Shown piece after piece: positions 61,002-64,000 of a DNA stretch of 64,000 bases (positions are counted from its first letter, which is position 1; each line of letters opens with the position of its first letter). The notes beneath the pieces are model-generated. The model worked only from the letters and a program-made list of their open reading frames with translations, was not told the origin of the DNA and ran no database searches. A program made the translations under genes and the position numbers. Source of the stretch: Pseudazoarcus pumilus (GTDB lineage: Bacteria > Pseudomonadota > Gammaproteobacteria > Burkholderiales > Rhodocyclaceae); assembly GCF_002872475.1 (NCBI RefSeq), contig NZ_CP025682.1, forward strand, positions 310,001-374,000. Direction: 5' to 3'.

Positions 61002-62420
61002 ATGCGACGCGAACGTAATGCCCGCATCATCGCCACGCTCGGCCCCGCAAGCTCGAGCCCCGAAACCATTCTCGCGCTGTTCGAAGCCGGGGCGGACGTG
61101 TTCCGCTTCAACTTCAGCCACGGCACGCACGAGGACCACAAGGCGCGCTACGACATCGTGCGCGAGATCGAGCGCAAGGTCGGTCGTCCGATCGGCATCC
61201 TCGCCGACCTGCAGGGGCCGAAGCTGCGTATCGGTACCTTCGCTGCGGGGCGCATCGTGTTGCAGGCCGGCGCCGAGTTCACGCTCGAGCGCGACACCGC
61301 GCCGGGCGACGAGACCCGCGTGTGCCTGCCGCACCCGGAACTGTTCGAAGTGGTCGAGGCCGGCCAGTCGCTGCTGCTCGACGACGGCAAGCTGCGCCTG
61401 CAGGTGCTCGACAGCAATGGCACGCAGATCCGCACGCGCGTGGTCACCGGCGGTCCGCTGTCCGACCGCAAGGGCGTCAACGTGCCGGACGCGGTGCTGC
61501 CCATCCCGGTACTCACCGAGAAGGACCGCCGTGACCTGGACTTCGCGCTGTCGCTGGGCGTGGAATTCGTCGCGCTGTCCTTCGTGCAGCGCCCCGAGGA
61601 TCTGCACGAGGCGCGCGACATCATCGGCGATCGTGCCTTGCTGATGACCAAGCTCGAGAAGCCGCAGGCGCTCGACCATCTGGACGAGATCGTGCGTCTG
61701 TCCGACTCGGTGATGGTCGCGCGTGGCGACCTCGGCGTGGAACTGCCGCCCGAGCGCGTGCCAAGCGCATCCAAGCGCATCCTGCGTGCCTGCCGCGAGC
61801 ACGGCAAGCCGAGCATCGTTGCCACGCAGATGCTCGAGTCGATGATTTCGGCGCCGACGCCGACCCGCGCCGAGGCTTCGGACGTGGCCGGTGCGGTGTA
61901 CGACGGCTCCGACGCGGTGATGCTGTCAGCCGAATCGGCCAGCGGCGCATTCCCGGTGCAGGCGGTGGCGATGATGGACCGCATCATCCGTGAGGTCGAA
62001 GGCGACCCGGCCTATCGCACGCTCATCGACGCGCAGCATCCGGAACCGCTGGCCTCGCCGGCCGACGCGATCTGCGCCGCGCTGCGCGGCGTGACCAAGA
62101 TCGTCGGGGCGACCGCCACCGTGACCTACACCTCCTCGGGTACGACCTCGATGCGTGCCGCACGAGAGCGTCCGACCGCTCCCATCGTGAGCATTACGCC
62201 GCGGATCGACACGGCGCGTCGCATGGCCTTCGTGTGGGGCGTGCATGCCAAGGTGGTCGAGGACGTGCATTCGGTCACCGACATGGTCACCGTCGCGTGC
62301 AAGGTCGCCCACGAAGAGGGCTTCGCCCAGCCGGGTGACATGATCGCGATCACCGCGGGCATGCCCTTCGGCATGCCGGGCAGCACCAATTTGCTGCGCA
62401 TCGCCACCGTCGAGGGCTGA
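61002..62420 (+). CDS. pyk: Pyruvate kinase
   Basis: This 472-residue enzyme (EC 2.7.1.40) has ARIIATLGPASSSPETI, RFNFSHGTHEDH, DLQGPKLRIG, SFVQRPEDLHEAR, the catalytic stretch LLMTKLEKPQALDHLDEI, then SVMVARGDLGVELPPE, ATQMLESMI and SDAVMLSAESASG. It turns phosphoenolpyruvate and ADP into pyruvate and ATP. The start is the ATG at 61002 with AGGA eight bases before. Placed after glxR it can serve as the glyoxylate-route isozyme (the PykA partner of Gcl-GlxR-TtuD), though a general role is equally possible. Ends at a strong terminator. Confidence 0.95.
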   Translation: MRRERNARIIATLGPASSSPETILALFEAGADVFRFNFSHGTHEDHKARYDIVREIERKVGRPIGILADLQGPKLRIGTFAAGRIVLQAGAEFTLERDTAPGDETRVCLPHPELFEVVEAGQSLLLDDGKLRLQVLDSNGTQIRTRVVTGGPLSDRKGVNVPDAVLPIPVLTEKDRRDLDFALSLGVEFVALSFVQRPEDLHEARDIIGDRALLMTKLEKPQALDHLDEIVRLSDSVMVARGDLGVELPPERVPSASKRILRACREHGKPSIVATQMLESMISAPTPTRAEASDVAGAVYDGSDAVMLSAESASGAFPVQAVAMMDRIIREVEGDPAYRTLIDAQHPEPLASPADAICAALRGVTKIVGATATVTYTSSGTTSMRAARERPTAPIVSITPRIDTARRMAFVWGVHAKVVEDVHSVTDMVTVACKVAHEEGFAQPGDMIAITAGMPFGMPGSTNLLRIATVEG

Positions 62421-62442
62421 GCGCCCGCGAGGTCAACGACGA

Positions 62443-62469
62443 AGGGGCCGCAAGGCCCCTTCTTTTATT
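62443..62469 (+). terminator. Rho-independent terminator after pyruvate kinase
   Basis: AGGGGCC (62443-62449) and GGCCCCT (62454-62460) pair around a GCAA loop and are followed by TCTTTTATT. The next gene is convergent, 20 bases further on, so the stem may also serve its transcript. Confidence 0.88.
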
Positions 62470-62488
62470 CGGTCGCTTGCCGCGAGGA

Positions 62489-63097
62489 TCAGATCTTTCC
62501 CTGATGCTTGAGGCGGCTGAGCGTCTCGGACGAAATGTTCAGGTAGGAGGCCAGTTCCTTCTTCGGGATGCGGTCGAACAGGTCGGGCTGCTTGCGCAGG
62601 AAGCGGTGCACGCGTCCCGGTGCGTCGAGCAGGTGCAGCGTGATGGTGTGGGCCATGATCTCGCTCATCAGGCGCATTACTTCATGCTCGAAGTTCTGCT
62701 TGAGTGCAGGCATCTCGTCGATGAAGGCGGCCCACTGCTGCATCGGCAGTTTGGCAACGCGCGCCTTGGTGACGCATACGATGCTGTACGGGGTGGGTGT
62801 GCCCAGCTGCCAGGCGGCGTAGCTGGTCTCCATGTTGCGCTCCTCCGTGAAGCGGAGGATCATTCGCTTTCCCTGCTGGTTCGTGACGACGCGCTTGAGC
62901 ACGCCGTCAAGCACGAAATACTGTTCCATCTCGTGCACGCCCTGGTGCAGCAGGAAGTCGCCCTTCTGGCAATCCATCACGGCCAGATGTGGTTCCAGCG
63001 CGGCCATCTCGGCCTCGCCGAGTTCCTTCAGGATCTGGTTCTGCCTGAGCTGGACGCGGATGATGTTCTTATCCGGATGCTTCTCGACTGGAGACAT
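62489..63097 (-). CDS. Crp/Fnr-family transcriptional regulator
   Basis: This 202-residue protein has a cyclic-nucleotide-binding-type beta-roll (about 25-120: LAVMDCQKGDFLLHQGVHEMEQ, YFVLDGVLKRVV) and a C-terminal helix-turn-helix with IPKKELASYLNISSETLSRLKHQGKI (recognition helix SSETLSRLKHQ). The E..SR contacts are those of FNR-type readers of TTGAN4TCAA-like sites. It lacks the Cys cluster of FNR and the full cAMP pocket of CRP, so the signal is unknown. It is divergent from oxalyl-CoA decarboxylase, 299 bases away, with a perfect Fnr-type dyad between them. It may therefore control oxalate use. Confidence 0.9.
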   Translation of the reverse strand: MSPVEKHPDKNIIRVQLRQNQILKELGEAEMAALEPHLAVMDCQKGDFLLHQGVHEMEQYFVLDGVLKRVVTNQQGKRMILRFTEERNMETSYAAWQLGTPTPYSIVCVTKARVAKLPMQQWAAFIDEMPALKQNFEHEVMRLMSEIMAHTITLHLLDAPGRVHRFLRKQPDLFDRIPKKELASYLNISSETLSRLKHQGKI

Positions 63098-63121
63098 AAA
63101 GTGGCCGGTGTTCCGTCGCCC

Positions 63122-63139
63122 ATACGACTAAGGGCGTAT
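63122..63139. promoter_or_regulatory. Inverted repeat next to the Crp/Fnr gene
   Basis: ATACG and CGTAT are separated by eight bases, 25 bases upstream of the Crp/Fnr start. It may be a second operator or part of the promoter. Confidence 0.3.
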
Positions 63140-63152
63140 TCTCCCGTTAAAG

Positions 63153-63166
63153 TTGACCGGGGTCAA
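63153..63166. promoter_or_regulatory. Fnr/Crp-type operator
   Basis: TTGAC-CGGG-GTCAA is a perfect dyad with the size and arm sequence of FNR-family boxes (consensus TTGATN4ATCAA). It is 56 bases upstream of the Crp/Fnr start and 231 upstream of oxc. The family of the adjacent regulator and the match make autoregulation, and perhaps oxc control, likely. Confidence 0.7.
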
Positions 63167-63396
63167 TGATCGTGGCAGGGGGCGGTGGCTATGATGCGCT
63201 CGCTTCATAGGTACGGGTATCTCCCTGACAACATTCGTCGGAGAACGCTGGCGTCCGGCGCCTCCCGCCGACACGTGAAGACGTGCAGGCGACCCGCGGG
63301 CAGACTTGCGCAGCCCCGAACGGCATGCAACAAGCGCCCGCCCAGCCAGCCACGCTGCTCAACCTTTATCGACATACCAACGCGAGAGCATTCACC

Positions 63397-64000
63397 ATGA
63401 ACACGACTACCGACACTCAATCCGAGGGTTTTCACATGCAATCCCAGGAAATGACCGACGGCTTCAACCTGCTGATCGATGCGCTCAAGGCCAACGACCT
63501 GAACACCATCTACGGTCTGGTCGGCATTCCGGTGACCGACCTTGCGCGTCTGGCGCAGGCCCGTGGCATGAAGTTCATCGGCTTCCGTCATGAAGCCAAC
63601 GCCGTCAACGCCGCCGCCATCGCCGGCTACATGACGCAGAAGCCCGGTGTCGCGCTGACCGTGTCCGCGCCCGGCTTCCTCAACGGCCTGGTCGCGCTGG
63701 CCAACGCCACCGTCAACTGCTTCCCGATGATCATGATCTCCGGCTCGTCCGAGCGCGAGATCGTCGACCTGCAGCAGGGCGACTACGAAGAGCTCGACCA
63801 GCTCAACGCCGCCAAGCCGTACGTCAAGGCCGCCTACCGCATCAACCACGCCGAGGACATCGGCATCGCCGTCGCCCGCTCCATCCGCGCTGCCGTTTCC
63901 GGTCGTCCGGGCGGTGTGTACCTCGACGTGCCGGCCCAGCTGCTCGGCCAGACCATCGACGCCGTGCGCGGTGCCGAGTCCATCGTCAAGGTCGTCGATC
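63397..64000 (+). CDS. oxc: Oxalyl-CoA decarboxylase, N-terminal part
   Basis: The first 201 codons of a thiamine-diphosphate enzyme that continues beyond the window. [54 protein letters not shown] with the cofactor-activating Glu, [32 protein letters not shown] and [20 protein letters not shown] agree closely with Oxalobacter oxalyl-CoA decarboxylase (EC 4.1.1.8), which makes formyl-CoA and carbon dioxide. The start is the ATG at 63397 ([11 protein letters not shown]); later ATGs at 63436 and 63451 are possible. A formyl-CoA:oxalate CoA-transferase gene is expected to the right. Confidence 0.94.
   Translation, partial: MNTTTDTQSEGFHMQSQEMTDGFNLLIDALKANDLNTIYGLVGIPVTDLARLAQARGMKFIGFRHEANAVNAAAIAGYMTQKPGVALTVSAPGFLNGLVALANATVNCFPMIMISGSSEREIVDLQQGDYEELDQLNAAKPYVKAAYRINHAEDIGIAVARSIRAAVSGRPGGVYLDVPAQLLGQTIDAVRGAESIVKVVD

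Overview
The window is about 64 kb of GC-rich DNA, densely packed with genes on both strands. It looks like the chromosome of a betaproteobacterium. A Rhodocyclales/Zoogloeaceae relative (Azoarcus or Thauera type) is my inference from gene content and codon bias, not a proven placement. There are no rRNA or tRNA genes, transposases, phage genes or CRISPR arrays.

Layout. 1-257 is the end of arsH. 300-14206 is an envelope and signalling region: a TonB-dependent receptor, a 7TM histidine kinase, a divergent OmpR-type response regulator, a 1479-residue DUF11/SdrD-B surface protein with an IPTL-type C-terminal sorting signal, a LysM-FecR protein and a CHASE2 histidine kinase. 14332-19093 holds an autoregulated ArsR/SRPBCC pair and a LysR-pirin-YcaC-pirin group. 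19110-26585 holds mixed genes: a secreted MRJP-like protein, an MDR dehydrogenase, a PAS-GGDEF-EAL protein, a YchJ-like protein, an AsmA-like protein and ArfB.

26599-38416 is a nitrogen-heterocycle catabolic region. puuE-alc-allA converts allantoin to glyoxylate plus urea. Next to it lies a second, less obvious set: a PuuE-like deacetylase, a cyclic amidohydrolase and an amidase (translationally overlapped), facing a complete TRAP transporter and an Asp/Glu/hydantoin racemase, with FCD-type GntR regulators. The divergent promoter region between the two arms is AT-rich and contains promoter-like elements with a palindrome in one spacer. This second set is my best candidate for an undescribed catabolic system.

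38451-51093 holds an alpha/beta hydrolase, two LysR genes that almost touch head to head, a LysE exporter, a crotonase-MFS-CMD run, a methyltransferase, and a three-gene operon for a flippase-like membrane protein, a glycosyltransferase fused to a metallophosphoesterase-like domain that has lost its metal ligands, and a lipoprotein. 51145-59376 holds a TerB/DUF697 protein, a YbbA/YbbP-type ABC exporter, a PAS-GGEEF diguanylate cyclase, a nucleoside deaminase and an outer-membrane protein.

59844-64000 returns to C2 metabolism: glxR (tartronate semialdehyde reductase), pyruvate kinase, a Crp/Fnr regulator and the start of oxalyl-CoA decarboxylase, with a symmetric Fnr-type site between the last two. 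Allantoin-derived glyoxylate and oxalate-derived formyl-CoA/glyoxylate would both feed the GlxR-to-pyruvate route. Glyoxylate carboligase, glycerate kinase and formyl-CoA transferase are not in the window.
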